Positions 22,455-30,421 of a stretch of 52,547 nt of DNA are shown here, one piece after another. The DNA lies in the IMG/VR virus record IMGVR_UViG_3300021405_000017, positions 1 to 52,547 of that record; one strand, given 5' to 3'. Numbering within the stretch: the first letter of the stretch is position 1; each line of letters begins with the position of its first letter. Made by a program: the position numbers and the translations under genes. A model generated the notes under the pieces. It had not been told where the DNA came from. It searched no databases and saw only the letters and a program-made list of their open reading frames with translations. This stretch comes from a virus.

Positions 22455-22832
22455 CTAGGGCGCCTTGGCGCCGACCAGCGCTTCGAGCGCCGTGAAATAA
22501 CGCTCGCGTTCTTCGGGCGACAGGCCGGCGAGCAGAGCGTCGGCGGACCTTGCTTCCGGCGGGGTAAAGAATTGCGCCGGGGTAATATTGAGCGCCCGCA
22601 TCAATCGGAATTGAACTAGTAGACTTAGGGTTCGCTCGCCGCGTTCATAGCGGGAGACCTCGCCTTTGCTTGTCTTGAGCGCTTCGGCGAGATCTTCTTG
22701 CGTCATACCGCGTTTCTGTCGCCATTCCTTCAAATAATGACGAAAGATCTCGATCTTCTCGGCCTCACCCGAGGACGAGCCGATATAGACCTTGGTCCGC
22801 CGACGTGGCTTGCGCGGTTTTGAGGTTGCCAT
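22455..22832 (-). CDS. XRE-family phage repressor candidate, 125 aa
   Basis: ATG at 22832. After a basic N-terminal tail, residues 38-95 form a canonical XRE helix-turn-helix: KRGMTQEDLAEALKTSKGEV, then SRYERGERTLSLLVQFRLMR. The C-terminal 30 residues are helical. There is no LexA-like peptidase domain, so induction would not be by RecA-type self-cleavage. A perfect operator (22825-22841) overlaps its start codon, implying autoregulation. It diverges from the Cro-like gene at 22980, the usual lysogeny-switch arrangement. Confidence 0.85.
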   Translation of the reverse strand: MATSKPRKPRRRTKVYIGSSSGEAEKIEIFRHYLKEWRQKRGMTQEDLAEALKTSKGEVSRYERGERTLSLLVQFRLMRALNITPAQFFTPPEARSADALLAGLSPEERERYFTALEALVGAKAP

Positions 22833-22841
22833 AAAGGCAAC
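22825..22841. promoter_or_regulatory. operator overlapping repressor start
   Basis: Perfect palindrome GTTGCC-ATAAA-GGCAAC. It covers the start codon of the XRE gene (ATG at 22832 on the minus strand), as expected for autoregulation. Confidence 0.75.
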
Positions 22842-22945
22842 TTTACCACGAGTCGCAGCCAGTAGTTAAGCCACCTAGGCCTGTAAAAACCCGACAAAGT
22901 TGTCTAGGTGAAATTACCCAGAAGCGGCGCGGGGCCCATTGCCCC

Positions 22946-22972
22946 TTGACGGCTTGTTGCCTCTAAAGCAAC
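22946..22972 (+). promoter_or_regulatory. rightward promoter with operator for Cro-like gene
   Basis: TTGACG (-35, 22946-22951) followed by the palindrome GTTGCCTCTAAAGCAAC at 22956-22972. Transcription would begin near 22980, the ATG of the Cro-like gene, so the message may be leaderless. No Shine-Dalgarno is visible before that ATG. Confidence 0.72.
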
Positions 22973-22979
22973 CTAGGAT

Positions 22980-23234
22980 ATGGCCAAGTTTCATCGCGCT
23001 GAGCTTAAGGACGCCCGCGTTCAGGCTGGCCTCACTCAAAGCCAGCTCGCGTTGCACATCGGCATGACCAAGAACTTCGTCACGGAAGTCGAGAACGGCC
23101 ATCGCAATCCTGGCTATCGCACCATGATCGCGTGGACGCGGGCGCTCGGGAAGTATGGCTCGCTTGAATTGTTCAGGCAGATCAGCCCGAAAACCGCATC
23201 CGGAAAGAAAGCCTCAGCCGCCGGGGTGGCCTGA
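22980..23234 (+). CDS. Cro-like XRE regulator, 84 aa
   Basis: ATG at 22980, close to the predicted transcription start. Residues 8-65 form an XRE helix-turn-helix (ELKDARVQAGLTQSQLALHI, then GMTKNFVTEVENGHRNPGYR). It diverges from the repressor gene at 22832 with palindromic operators between, so it likely acts as the anti-repressor/early switch (Cro role). It heads the rightward operon of nuclease, modification and replication genes. Confidence 0.85.
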   Translation: MAKFHRAELKDARVQAGLTQSQLALHIGMTKNFVTEVENGHRNPGYRTMIAWTRALGKYGSLELFRQISPKTASGKKASAAGVA

Positions 23235-23235
23235 A

Positions 23236-23658
23236 ATGCCGCGCCCGGCGCTCGCCTTAGGCCAACGCGATCTGTTTACGCGGCGCGTGCGCAAGCCGCC
23301 GCCGGCGCCAGAGTTCGCCCTTCACTGCATGGTCGCCGATATTCTCAACCGGTGGATCATGCCCGGCTGGCGGTTCTCGCATTTCCCGGCCGGCGAACTC
23401 CGCAACAAGGTCACCGCCGGCCGGCTCAAGCGCATGGGCCTCGCCCGCGGCTGGGCCGATTTGATCCTGCTTTCGCCGGCCGCGCTCGCGCATTTCTTGG
23501 AGCTCAAACGGCGCGGCGAGACGCTATCCGACGATCAGGAGGACTTCGAAAGCTACTGCCTGGCGCATGGCTATCCGCACGCTTGGACCGACAGCTTCGA
23601 CGTGGCCCTCGCCATCCTCAAGCGCTGGGGCGCGCTGAGAACGGGGATCAGCGCATGA
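23236..23658 (+). CDS. VRR-NUC domain nuclease, 140 aa
   Basis: ATG at 23236, one base after the Cro-like stop. The VRR-NUC signature is visible: an N-terminal LHCMVADILNRWIMPGWRFS, then RNKVTAGRLKRMGLARGWAD with LILL, and the catalytic-type FLELKRRGETLSDDQEDF. VRR-NUC is a PD-(D/E)XK-like nuclease fold common in phage replication/repair operons (Holliday-junction or structure-specific cutting in relatives). Substrate here unknown. Confidence 0.85.
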   Translation: MPRPALALGQRDLFTRRVRKPPPAPEFALHCMVADILNRWIMPGWRFSHFPAGELRNKVTAGRLKRMGLARGWADLILLSPAALAHFLELKRRGETLSDDQEDFESYCLAHGYPHAWTDSFDVALAILKRWGALRTGISA

Positions 23659-24053
23659 GCTTTGATCTCCTCGAGGCGCTCACCGAACAGGCGGCCAAGC
23701 GCGAGGGCGTGCCGCGGGCCGAAGCCCGGCCGGCGGTCGAAGAGGCCGCGGAGGTTCTGGAATGGCGGATAGGCCGCGAGCCGCCGCGAGGCCGCGTGTT
23801 GCGATTGGCGGCGCTCCTGATCCATCCGCACGCGCGCCGCAAGTACCGCAACGTCCTGGTTGAGATCGACGAGATCGAGCTCGACGGCGATGACGGCGGC
23901 AAGATCCCGAGCATCGCCGTCACCTGCACCAAGTGCCGCGAAAGCGTCGAGATTTACGGCCGGCACGAGGCCTCGATCATCCGCGGCTGCGCCACTCTGG
24001 CCGACGACTGCGGCGAGTGGAATTTCTACGTCTACGACGAGGCGGTCGCGTGA
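23655..24053 (+). CDS. hypothetical protein with CxxC, 132 aa
   Basis: ATG at 23655, 4-bp overlap with the nuclease stop. The N-terminal half is helical (FDLLEALTEQAAKREGVPRA), then VTCTKCRESVEIYGRHEASI and DDCGEWNFYVYDEAVA. The single Cys pair and Gly-Arg-His segment may form half a zinc site. Next gene starts at GTG 24050 (overlap). Not recognised. Confidence 0.65.
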   Translation: MSFDLLEALTEQAAKREGVPRAEARPAVEEAAEVLEWRIGREPPRGRVLRLAALLIHPHARRKYRNVLVEIDEIELDGDDGGKIPSIAVTCTKCRESVEIYGRHEASIIRGCATLADDCGEWNFYVYDEAVA

Positions 24054-25054
24054 CGGATGAACCCGAGTCCGACGACAAGCGCCAGAGAGGAAACGTCATG
24101 CCATTCGTCAGACCTAAGGAGGACGCGCGTTCATTCGAAACCACGCAGATGGAGACCAAGCTCTTAAGCCTTGGTGAAATGTACTCTTGGACCTTGCCGG
24201 CGTTTCAGCGCGATGAAGTGCAGACGAAAAAGGTCATTGAGTTTGCCGAGGAACTCAGAACCAACGGCGGCGTAGTGGCCGGCGTGATCCTGCTCGGGAT
24301 GCTGCGAGCGGCCGAGGAGTCTGTTGTTTATCTGGTTGACGGACAGCAGCGCCGCAATGCGTGTCAAATATCCGGTCTGTCCGAATTCATCGCTGACGTC
24401 TGCCTCAAACGCTACGACTCGATGGCGGACATGGCGGAAGATTTCAAGCGCGTGAACGCCCGGCTCGTTCCCTTCAAGCCGGACGATTTACTACGCGCCT
24501 GCGAGCTGTCGCATCAGTTTCTAAAGGAGTTGCGCGACCGTTGTCCCTTCATCGGATACGGCAACATTCGCCGATATGAGGATCGGTCGCCGACCTTGAG
24601 CGTCTCGATCGCGCTCAAATGCTGGTTCGGATCAGGCCAACCGACTCCAGGCGCGCAAGGTCAGGCCGTCGGGCTCCTCGATCAGCTCGACGACATTCAA
24701 TCCCAGAATCTGTCGGTCTTTCTGATCATGGCGCACAAAGCATGGGGAAGCGATCGGCAATACGGCCGCCTGTGGGCGAACCTCAATCTGACGATGTGCA
24801 TGTACTTGTATCGCAAGCTGGTGCTCGACCCGAGCAATCGGCGCGCGCCTTTGCCGAAGGAGATGTTCGGCAAAGCTCTCATGTCGGTTTCCGCCAACGG
24901 CCCTTATATCGACTGGCTGTCAGGCCGCAGCATTAGCGAGCGCGATCGTTCGCCCTGCTACAAGCGCTTGAAGAGCATCTTCGTTGAGCGGCTGACGCAG
25001 GAATACAACGGCAAGCTCTTTAAGCTGCCAAGTCCGGATTGGGCATCCAGTTGA
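24050..25054 (+). CDS. ParB/DUF262-like protein with VDGQQRR motif
   Basis: GTG at 24050 (overlapping the upstream stop) or ATG at 24098 with an AGAGAGGAAA site; 334 or 318 residues. The N-terminal domain has WTLPAFQRDEVQTKKVIEFA and, at about residue 80 from the ATG, VYLVDGQQRRNA. This is the DUF262/ParB-superfamily signature (DGQQR, related to DGQHR of DndB). The C-terminal 200 residues are helical. It directly precedes the TcmP-like and DUF5131 genes with overlapping ends, so the three probably form one module. Biochemical role unknown. Confidence 0.72.
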   Translation: MTDEPESDDKRQRGNVMPFVRPKEDARSFETTQMETKLLSLGEMYSWTLPAFQRDEVQTKKVIEFAEELRTNGGVVAGVILLGMLRAAEESVVYLVDGQQRRNACQISGLSEFIADVCLKRYDSMADMAEDFKRVNARLVPFKPDDLLRACELSHQFLKELRDRCPFIGYGNIRRYEDRSPTLSVSIALKCWFGSGQPTPGAQGQAVGLLDQLDDIQSQNLSVFLIMAHKAWGSDRQYGRLWANLNLTMCMYLYRKLVLDPSNRRAPLPKEMFGKALMSVSANGPYIDWLSGRSISERDRSPCYKRLKSIFVERLTQEYNGKLFKLPSPDWASS

Positions 25055-25800
25055 GCGCCGATCCCGCCCAGCCGCCGCGATCGCGAGGCGTTGGAAAAAC
25101 CGATCATTCGTGGATCAAGCACGGGATGGCCGCAAGCGCCGTCGGCGCTCAGGTCGCCGCATTCCGCCGGCTTTTTCCGGATGCGCGGATGGCGCTTATC
25201 GACGGCAACGCCGGCGACGGCGTCGGCGTCGAAACCGGGCAGGCCGATCTGTTCGACGGCGTGCGGCAGTCGCGGCCGACGCCGCGCTTACTGGCTGATC
25301 TGGCGAGAAAGCATAACGCGACGCTGTGTCTGTGCGAGTGCGATCGAGTCAAGCGGAAGATGCTGATCGAAGGATTTCCCGCCGCGACCGTCGTTTCGAG
25401 CCATCGCGAGGCGGCGGCTTTCGCCCTCAAGGGCTTCAATTATGCGCTGTGGCTCTCCGATCCGTGCGGTTATGCCGGGCATGGCGTCGAGCACATGCGC
25501 ACGGTCGCTGACATTTTTCACAGCGACTTCATCATCATTTTGAATGAGCTGGCTTTGGAGCGCGTTCGCGGCGCGAGGGGTTCGCCGCATTGGCTTCCGC
25601 ATCAGAAGTACACTCCGATGTTACAGCCTTCGTGGTGGCTGCAACAGCTCCCGAAGCGCTATCTCGCGCGCTCGCCGCTGATCAACCAATCTCCCGGATT
25701 TCACTTCCGATTGTTGGTCGCCAGCAACTTCCTGACCGATGGCGTCAAGCGGATGCGCAAGGTCGAAATCATCACGCGACAACAGGAGGGGCGAAGATAA
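25051..25800 (+). CDS. three-Cys-motif partner (TcmP)-like protein
   Basis: TTG at 25051 overlaps the upstream stop (TTGA); an ATG at 25126 is the alternative. 249 residues. RMALIDGNAGDGVGVETGQA and, later, YALWLSDPCGYAGHG resemble the two signature segments of TcmP proteins (hydrophobic-D-x-x-AGxG and DPxG), a Rossmann/methyltransferase-like fold. TcmP genes are defined by their pairing with three-Cys DUF5131 (Gp37/Gp68) proteins, and exactly such a gene follows. The pairing raises confidence; the activity is unknown. Confidence 0.75.
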   Translation: MSADPAQPPRSRGVGKTDHSWIKHGMAASAVGAQVAAFRRLFPDARMALIDGNAGDGVGVETGQADLFDGVRQSRPTPRLLADLARKHNATLCLCECDRVKRKMLIEGFPAATVVSSHREAAAFALKGFNYALWLSDPCGYAGHGVEHMRTVADIFHSDFIIILNELALERVRGARGSPHWLPHQKYTPMLQPSWWLQQLPKRYLARSPLINQSPGFHFRLLVASNFLTDGVKRMRKVEIITRQQEGRR

Positions 25801-27132
25801 ATGACCGAACTGACTCGCTACCAGGTTACCGAGCGCGCGCTGGCGTCCGCCAAGACGATCAATGAAGTGAGCGAAGTGTGCAGCTATTACGACGGCATCG
25901 CTAAAGCAGCGCGCGGCCTTGAAGACCGGGAGGCCGAGATCGAGGCGGCCGAGCTTTCCATCCGGGCAAAACGCAAGCTCGGTCAATTGATCATCGCCGC
26001 GGGCAAGGCGGGCGCGCTGGCGAAGGGAGGCGGCGATCAGCGGCCAAACCACCGGGTTAAAAATAACCCAGTGACGCCGACCCTTGCCAGCGCTCACGTC
26101 GACAAGAACCTCGCCAACAGCGCGCGTAAGCTCGGCAAGCTTGAGCCTGAGGAATTCGATCGCGGGTTTGAGGCATGGCGCAAATCGATCAACGGCGGCG
26201 GCGAGCGCATTTCAGCCAAGCTGCCAGAGGTTCCGCGGGAAGCGCGCGGACCATCTAAGCGACGCGCCGATAACATCTCGCTTAAGACCTGGGAGCAGAT
26301 GAGCGCGGAAGAGCGGCGCGAGTGCCTCGACCCGGCGAACTATCCCAGCGATGCTCCCATGAATAAGCAAGACGGCCCTGGCATCGAGTGGGCGCAGAAA
26401 AGCTGGAACCCGATTGTCGGCTGCAAGCATGACTGCCCCTATTGCTACGCGCGCGATATCGCGACCCGCTATCCCGACGCGTTCCCGCACGGCTTTGAGC
26501 CTGCGTTCCGCCCTTACATGCTCAACGCCCCGCGCAACACGCCGCTCCCGAAGGAAGCGATGTTCGACGCGCGGTTCAGCCATGTCTTCGCGGGGTCGAT
26601 GACGGATTGGTTTGGAAGGTGGGTGCCGCCCGAGTGGATCGAGGCGGTGCTCGCGACCATGCGCGACAATCAGATTTGGCAATTTCTATGCTTGACGAAA
26701 TTCCCGAAGCGCATGGCTGAATTTGATCTGCCGCCGAACATGTGGGCGGGCACCACGGTCGATCTCCAGGCGCGCGTCGCCAACGCAGAAGCGGCCTTTG
26801 CAAAGCTCGCGGCGAAAAACCCAACCGGCGTTCGCTGGCTTTCGATCGAGCCCCTACTCGAACCGCTCAAGTTCAAACAGCTTGATCTATTCAAGTGGGT
26901 GGTCATCGGCGGCGCTTCCAAATCCAGCAAGACGCCAGCGTTCCAGCCGCCGTTTCCGTGGATCATTGATATCTACGCCCAAGCCAAGGCTGCGGGCTGT
27001 CAAGTCTACATGAAGACGAATCTCCTCGGCAATCGGGTGCTCGAATTGCCCTTCGACGCGCCGATCAAGAAAGACCCGACAGAAGCGGAGAATGTCTTTC
27101 ATTATCTGGGGAGGGCCAAAGATGCCGAGTAG
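25801..27132 (+). CDS. DUF5131 (phage Gp37/Gp68) three-Cys protein with N-terminal helical domain
   Basis: 443 residues, ATG at 25801. Residues 200-430 are the Gp37/Gp68-type domain: IEWAQKSWNPIVGCKHDCPY with cysteines 208, 212 and 215 (CX3CX2C, the radical-SAM spacing), FAGSMTDWFGRWVPPEWIEA, and WLSIEPLLEPLKF. Residues 1-130 form a separate helical domain (EIEAAELSIRAKRKLGQLII) of the kind found at the N-terminus of phage replication or ParB-adjacent proteins. The fusion of the two is notable. Likely an Fe-S, SAM-using enzyme working with the TcmP-like partner; substrate unknown. Confidence 0.85.
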   Translation: MTELTRYQVTERALASAKTINEVSEVCSYYDGIAKAARGLEDREAEIEAAELSIRAKRKLGQLIIAAGKAGALAKGGGDQRPNHRVKNNPVTPTLASAHVDKNLANSARKLGKLEPEEFDRGFEAWRKSINGGGERISAKLPEVPREARGPSKRRADNISLKTWEQMSAEERRECLDPANYPSDAPMNKQDGPGIEWAQKSWNPIVGCKHDCPYCYARDIATRYPDAFPHGFEPAFRPYMLNAPRNTPLPKEAMFDARFSHVFAGSMTDWFGRWVPPEWIEAVLATMRDNQIWQFLCLTKFPKRMAEFDLPPNMWAGTTVDLQARVANAEAAFAKLAAKNPTGVRWLSIEPLLEPLKFKQLDLFKWVVIGGASKSSKTPAFQPPFPWIIDIYAQAKAAGCQVYMKTNLLGNRVLELPFDAPIKKDPTEAENVFHYLGRAKDAE

Positions 27133-27514
27133 CGTTAGGGCCGGTCTAACCCGCAGCGGCATCGTTCCTGTCAGGGCTCTCCCTAGACTTCGTGACGAGG
27201 CCAAGAAAGGCGACGACACCGCGACCGCGGTCGTCAACTTAGTCGCGACCTGGTGGCACTGGGCGGAGCTCGCGATGGATGCCGGCGCCATTGTGGGTTG
27301 CGCTGGCTGCGCCAAGGTTCTGAATGAAAAGAAGGTCGGCGGGTTTGCCGTCTTGCTGCCGCACCCGCTGGTGCGAGGCAGCGAGCCGATGGGGGGACAC
27401 TGCGCCGCGTTTTGCCTCCGTTGCATCTCTCGCCGCCCCTCTCAAGAGCTTCGTGACGCATTTGCAAAAACGCTCGAATCCGAGGGCTTCGGATCGCTGA
27501 GTCGACTCGCATGA
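27122..27514 (+). CDS. hypothetical protein with CxxC and C-x(2)-C sites, 130 aa
   Basis: ATG at 27122 overlaps the end of the DUF5131 gene by 11 bp. CAGCAKV near residue 60 and HCAAFCLRC near 100 could bind a metal. Helical flanks (AVVNLVATWWHWAELAMDAG). Part of the same rightward operon; not recognised. Confidence 0.65.
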   Translation: MPSSVRAGLTRSGIVPVRALPRLRDEAKKGDDTATAVVNLVATWWHWAELAMDAGAIVGCAGCAKVLNEKKVGGFAVLLPHPLVRGSEPMGGHCAAFCLRCISRRPSQELRDAFAKTLESEGFGSLSRLA

Positions 27515-28056
27515 GCCAGCGCGCCTCGGGCTACGCCCGCCGTCCTGACGAGGTCTATCCGACCCCGCCGTGGGTGACGCTCCTGCTCGCGCCTTATCTC
27601 AAGCGGCGAAATATTACGGACGTCTGGGAGCCGGCCGCCGGCAACGGTTTGTTGGCGTCCGTCCTTCGAGGCGAAGGCTTCCGTGTGGTCGAGACGCGCG
27701 ACAATTTTTTCTCGCTCAACGAGCCGCCAAAAGACACCGACGCCATCGTCACCAATCCGCCCTATGGTGACGATCGCCGCGGCGCGATGGCTCGCGATTT
27801 CATCCGTCACGCCTTGGCGTTCGAAACGCGCATTGTCGCGATGCTGCTTCGGGTCGACTTCGATTCGGGCAAGACCCGCACCGATCTGTTCCGCGACAAT
27901 CCGCACTTCGCCGGCAAAATTACGCTACTCGACCGGATCAAATGGTTCCCGGGCGACAGCGGCCCGTCCGACAATCACGCTTGGTTCATTTGGAATAGCC
28001 GCCACAGCGGCCAGCCGTGGCTCGCCTATGCCCATCGAAAAACGGTGGGCCCATGA
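27511..28056 (+). CDS. N6-adenine methyltransferase (NPPY)
   Basis: 181 residues, ATG at 27511, 4-bp overlap. AdoMet motif I VWEPAAGNGLLASVLRGEGF is at about 39-58 and catalytic motif IV AIVTNPPYGDDRR at about 84-96, the gamma/alpha order of adenine methylases. Short for the family, with no separate target-recognition domain visible, so it may recognise a short site or modify something else. It lies in the modification-rich rightward operon; second methylase in the window. Confidence 0.82.
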   Translation: MSQRASGYARRPDEVYPTPPWVTLLLAPYLKRRNITDVWEPAAGNGLLASVLRGEGFRVVETRDNFFSLNEPPKDTDAIVTNPPYGDDRRGAMARDFIRHALAFETRIVAMLLRVDFDSGKTRTDLFRDNPHFAGKITLLDRIKWFPGDSGPSDNHAWFIWNSRHSGQPWLAYAHRKTVGP

Positions 28057-28352
28057 GCGACCGTGAAGGCGACATGGGGCGCTGCCGGGCCTGCGGCGCG
28101 AAGATCGAATTTATCAGCGATTGGCGCAGCCGCGTGATCGCGCTCGATCCCAAACCGGCAGCGCTGCGCCGGCCGACCTTCGTCGAGGTCGAGATGGGCG
28201 AGTTCGTCGAGGTCCATCGCCACGAGTGCGAGCCGAAGCCGGATCCGCCGCCGCCCTACGACGGCCGCGAGGTGCGGCCGAAGGTCGAGGCGCGCAGGCC
28301 TACGCCGGCGCCGGAACCGCAATTGGAGTTGTTCAAGACGCCAGCATTTTGA
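28053..28352 (+). CDS. small protein with C-terminal beta-clamp-binding-like motif, 99 aa
   Basis: ATG at 28053, 4-bp overlap with the methylase. N-terminal CRACGAKIEF with a later HRHEC gives a possible zinc site. The C-terminus is Pro-rich and ends PEPQLELFKTPAF. QLELF matches the consensus pentapeptide for binding the bacterial DNA-polymerase sliding clamp (QLxLF). This suggests it docks on the host beta clamp. No other family features recognised. Confidence 0.68.
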   Translation: MSDREGDMGRCRACGAKIEFISDWRSRVIALDPKPAALRRPTFVEVEMGEFVEVHRHECEPKPDPPPPYDGREVRPKVEARRPTPAPEPQLELFKTPAF

Positions 28353-28421
28353 GGCCGCCATGACCGTCTCGCCTGCAACCCGGACCGTAGCAGTTGACGT
28401 GATCGAATAAGGGCGCGCCCG

Positions 28422-28658
28422 ATGGCGGACGGCCCTGTTGCACGTGAAACGACGCTCGCCGACGCGCTTGACGTCGTACGGCTGGACGAGCTCGCCCGCA
28501 CGGCGGAGCTGGCGGCGTCCTACTGGCACAGTGTCGCCCTGGCCGCCGATCGCGGCGACGTTCACACCCTCATCCTCCATTGTCACCAGCTCGCCCAGGT
28601 CACCCGCGAGGCCTTCGCCCTGGCGCGCGCGCTCGGCTCGTCGGAGGCCGAGCGATGA
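28422..28658 (+). CDS. hypothetical helical protein, 78 aa
   Basis: ATG at 28422. All-helical (LDVVRLDELARTAELAASYW, then LILHCHQLAQVTREAFALAR). It overlaps the next start by 4 bp. Not recognised. Confidence 0.62.
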   Translation: MADGPVARETTLADALDVVRLDELARTAELAASYWHSVALAADRGDVHTLILHCHQLAQVTREAFALARALGSSEAER

Positions 28659-28867
28659 CCGAGCCAGACCAGGAACGGCCGAGCGTGGCCGAGGAGCGCG
28701 AGCGACTCTTCCGCGCCTATCCGGAGGAGTACAACGACGGCGCCCGACGCGGCTATACCGGCAACAAGCGCTATCCGCGCGGCTTCCACGATTGGCCGCT
28801 CGAGCGACGGAACGCATGGTTCGCCGGCTGGAATGTCGGCTACTGCGACCGTATGGCGGGGCGCTGA
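28655..28867 (+). CDS. RMF/CrpP-like small protein, 70 aa
   Basis: ATG at 28655, 4-bp overlap. EEYNDGARRGYTGNKRYPRG followed by RRNAWFAGWNVGYCDR resembles the RMF/CrpP pattern: a G-x-x-x-G helix start, an aromatic-proline centre and an R-x-x-W-x-x-G-W helix. Ribosome modulation factor relatives are common in alphaproteobacterial phages and plasmids. Could affect host ribosomes; call is by pattern. Confidence 0.5.
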   Translation: MTEPDQERPSVAEERERLFRAYPEEYNDGARRGYTGNKRYPRGFHDWPLERRNAWFAGWNVGYCDRMAGR

Positions 28868-30300
28868 TGCCAGAGCGACCGCCCTATTTCACCGAGGCTC
28901 AATGGCAGGAGCACCTCCGCCGGACAGGACAGGCGCCGGCCGGCGAGGAGCAGAAGCCGCCGCCGCCCGACAACGGCCAGCCTCCGGGCGGCTTCAATGA
29001 GAGGGTGGTCCAATTCGACCAGGCTCGAAAGCGCAAGCCCAAGCCGCCGCCGACGCCGCCGCCGGGCGGCTGGCCCGAATGGGTGGGACGTCTACGGCGC
29101 GACGATCGCGGCCGAGTCATCCCCGACCTCGCCAACGTCCTGATCGCCCTGCGCGGCGAGGACAAGCTCGCCGAGGCCTGCGGCTTCGACGAGATGCTAC
29201 AGCACTCGATGGTGTTGAAGGAATGGCCGCGCCTGCCCGACGCCAAGCCGATCAAGCCGCCGCCGCACGAGACCGATGATGATGACATTAGCCGGATCCA
29301 GGAGTGGTTGCAGCGCATGGGCCTGCCCCGGATCGGGCGCGAGATCGTCGGCCAGGCGGTCGAGGTCTTCGCCCGCGAGCGCAGCTTTCACCCGGTGCGC
29401 GATTGGCTCAACGGCCTCAGCTGGGACGGCGTACGCCGAATCGACCGCTGGCTGTTCGTCTATTTCGGCGCGGAAGCCGAGGATGATGACGCGATTGAAT
29501 ACGTCAGCGCGATCGGCAAGATGTTCCTCATCGCCATGGTGGCGCGGGTGTTTCGACCCGGCTGCCAAGCCGATTACATGCTCGTGCTCGAGGGCGACCA
29601 GGGCATCCTCAAATCAAGCGCCTGCCGCGCGCTCGCCGGCCAATGGTTCTCGGACAGCTTGCCGGATGACATTCAGGGCAAGGACGCCCGCCAGCACTTG
29701 CGCGGCAAATGGCTGATTGAAGTCTCCGAGCTTGCCGCCTTTTCCAAGGCCGAGACCGAGGCGCTGAAAGCCTTCATCACCCGGCGCGAGGAACGCTACC
29801 GTCCGCCCTTCGGCCGGCATGACGTGGTCGAAAAGCGGCAATGCCTGTTCATCGGCACCACCAACGAGGAGAGCTACATCAAGGACCAGACCGGCGGGCG
29901 CCGCTATTGGCCGGTCAAATGCCTGTCGATCGACGTCGAGGGCCTCGCCGGCGTCCGCGACCAGTTATTCGCCGAGGCCTTGATCCGGTTCCGCATGGGT
30001 GACCGCTGGTGGCCGACCGCCGCGGACGAGGCCAGGTTCTTCAAGCCGCAACAGGAGAGACGGGAGGAAGATGATCCGTGGGTTCCGCCCGTGGCGACCT
30101 GGCAGCAGGGCTTCCCATCGGACAAGGTGACGGTGTCGCAAGTTGCCCGCGAATGTTTGGGGTTTGACGGCAATTCCCGCATTGACCCGCGAGTACAGCA
30201 GCGGATCGCTAAGATACTCAAGAGGTTAGGTTGGGCGCAACTGCCGAGGACGATGCACGGCCGCTTTTACGCCCGGCCGCGAGGCGACGACGACGCATGA
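28867..30300 (+). CDS. VapE-like replicative primase/helicase (P-loop)
   Basis: 477 residues, ATG at 28867 overlapping the upstream stop. After a proline-rich N-terminus, the VapE domain (virulence-associated E family) spans about 130-420: FHPVRDWLNGLSWDGVRRID, Walker A LEGDQGILKSSACRAL at about 240-255, LRGKWLIEVSELAAF with Walker B-like IEVSE, then FIGTTNEESYIKDQTGGRRY carrying sensor and arginine-finger residues. Such proteins replace helicase/primase in many temperate phages. A repeat-rich dyad begins at its stop codon, as origins often do beside replication genes. Likely initiates phage DNA replication. Confidence 0.88.
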   Translation: MPERPPYFTEAQWQEHLRRTGQAPAGEEQKPPPPDNGQPPGGFNERVVQFDQARKRKPKPPPTPPPGGWPEWVGRLRRDDRGRVIPDLANVLIALRGEDKLAEACGFDEMLQHSMVLKEWPRLPDAKPIKPPPHETDDDDISRIQEWLQRMGLPRIGREIVGQAVEVFARERSFHPVRDWLNGLSWDGVRRIDRWLFVYFGAEAEDDDAIEYVSAIGKMFLIAMVARVFRPGCQADYMLVLEGDQGILKSSACRALAGQWFSDSLPDDIQGKDARQHLRGKWLIEVSELAAFSKAETEALKAFITRREERYRPPFGRHDVVEKRQCLFIGTTNEESYIKDQTGGRRYWPVKCLSIDVEGLAGVRDQLFAEALIRFRMGDRWWPTAADEARFFKPQQERREEDDPWVPPVATWQQGFPSDKVTVSQVARECLGFDGNSRIDPRVQQRIAKILKRLGWAQLPRTMHGRFYARPRGDDDA

Positions 30301-30421
30301 CGCGTATGACGCATAATGACACGAGTCCCTATAGAGTCTCTGTAATGCGCGCGCGGCCATGCGAAAGGCTATATAGGGGGGGCTCTATAGGGGTTCGTGT
30401 CATCACGTGTCATAGCGTCAT
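30297..30421. other. 125-bp iteron-like dyad, candidate replication origin
   Basis: Three direct repeats at 30297 (ATGACGCGT), 30306 (ATGACGCAT) and 30316 (ATGACACGA) are mirrored at 30395-30421 by three inverted copies (TCGTGTCAT, ACGTGTCAT, AGCGTCAT). Between them CCCTATAGAG (30327-30336) is mirrored by CTCTATAGGG (30383-30392). The first repeat overlaps the VapE stop. Position after the replication gene and iteron form suggest an origin or a replication-initiator site. Confidence 0.68.

Noticed and set aside
24050-25054. Restriction enzyme (GmrSD-type) from the DGQQR motif
   Set aside because: Only the ParB-like N-terminal motif is visible; no HNH or DUF1524 nuclease domain is present.
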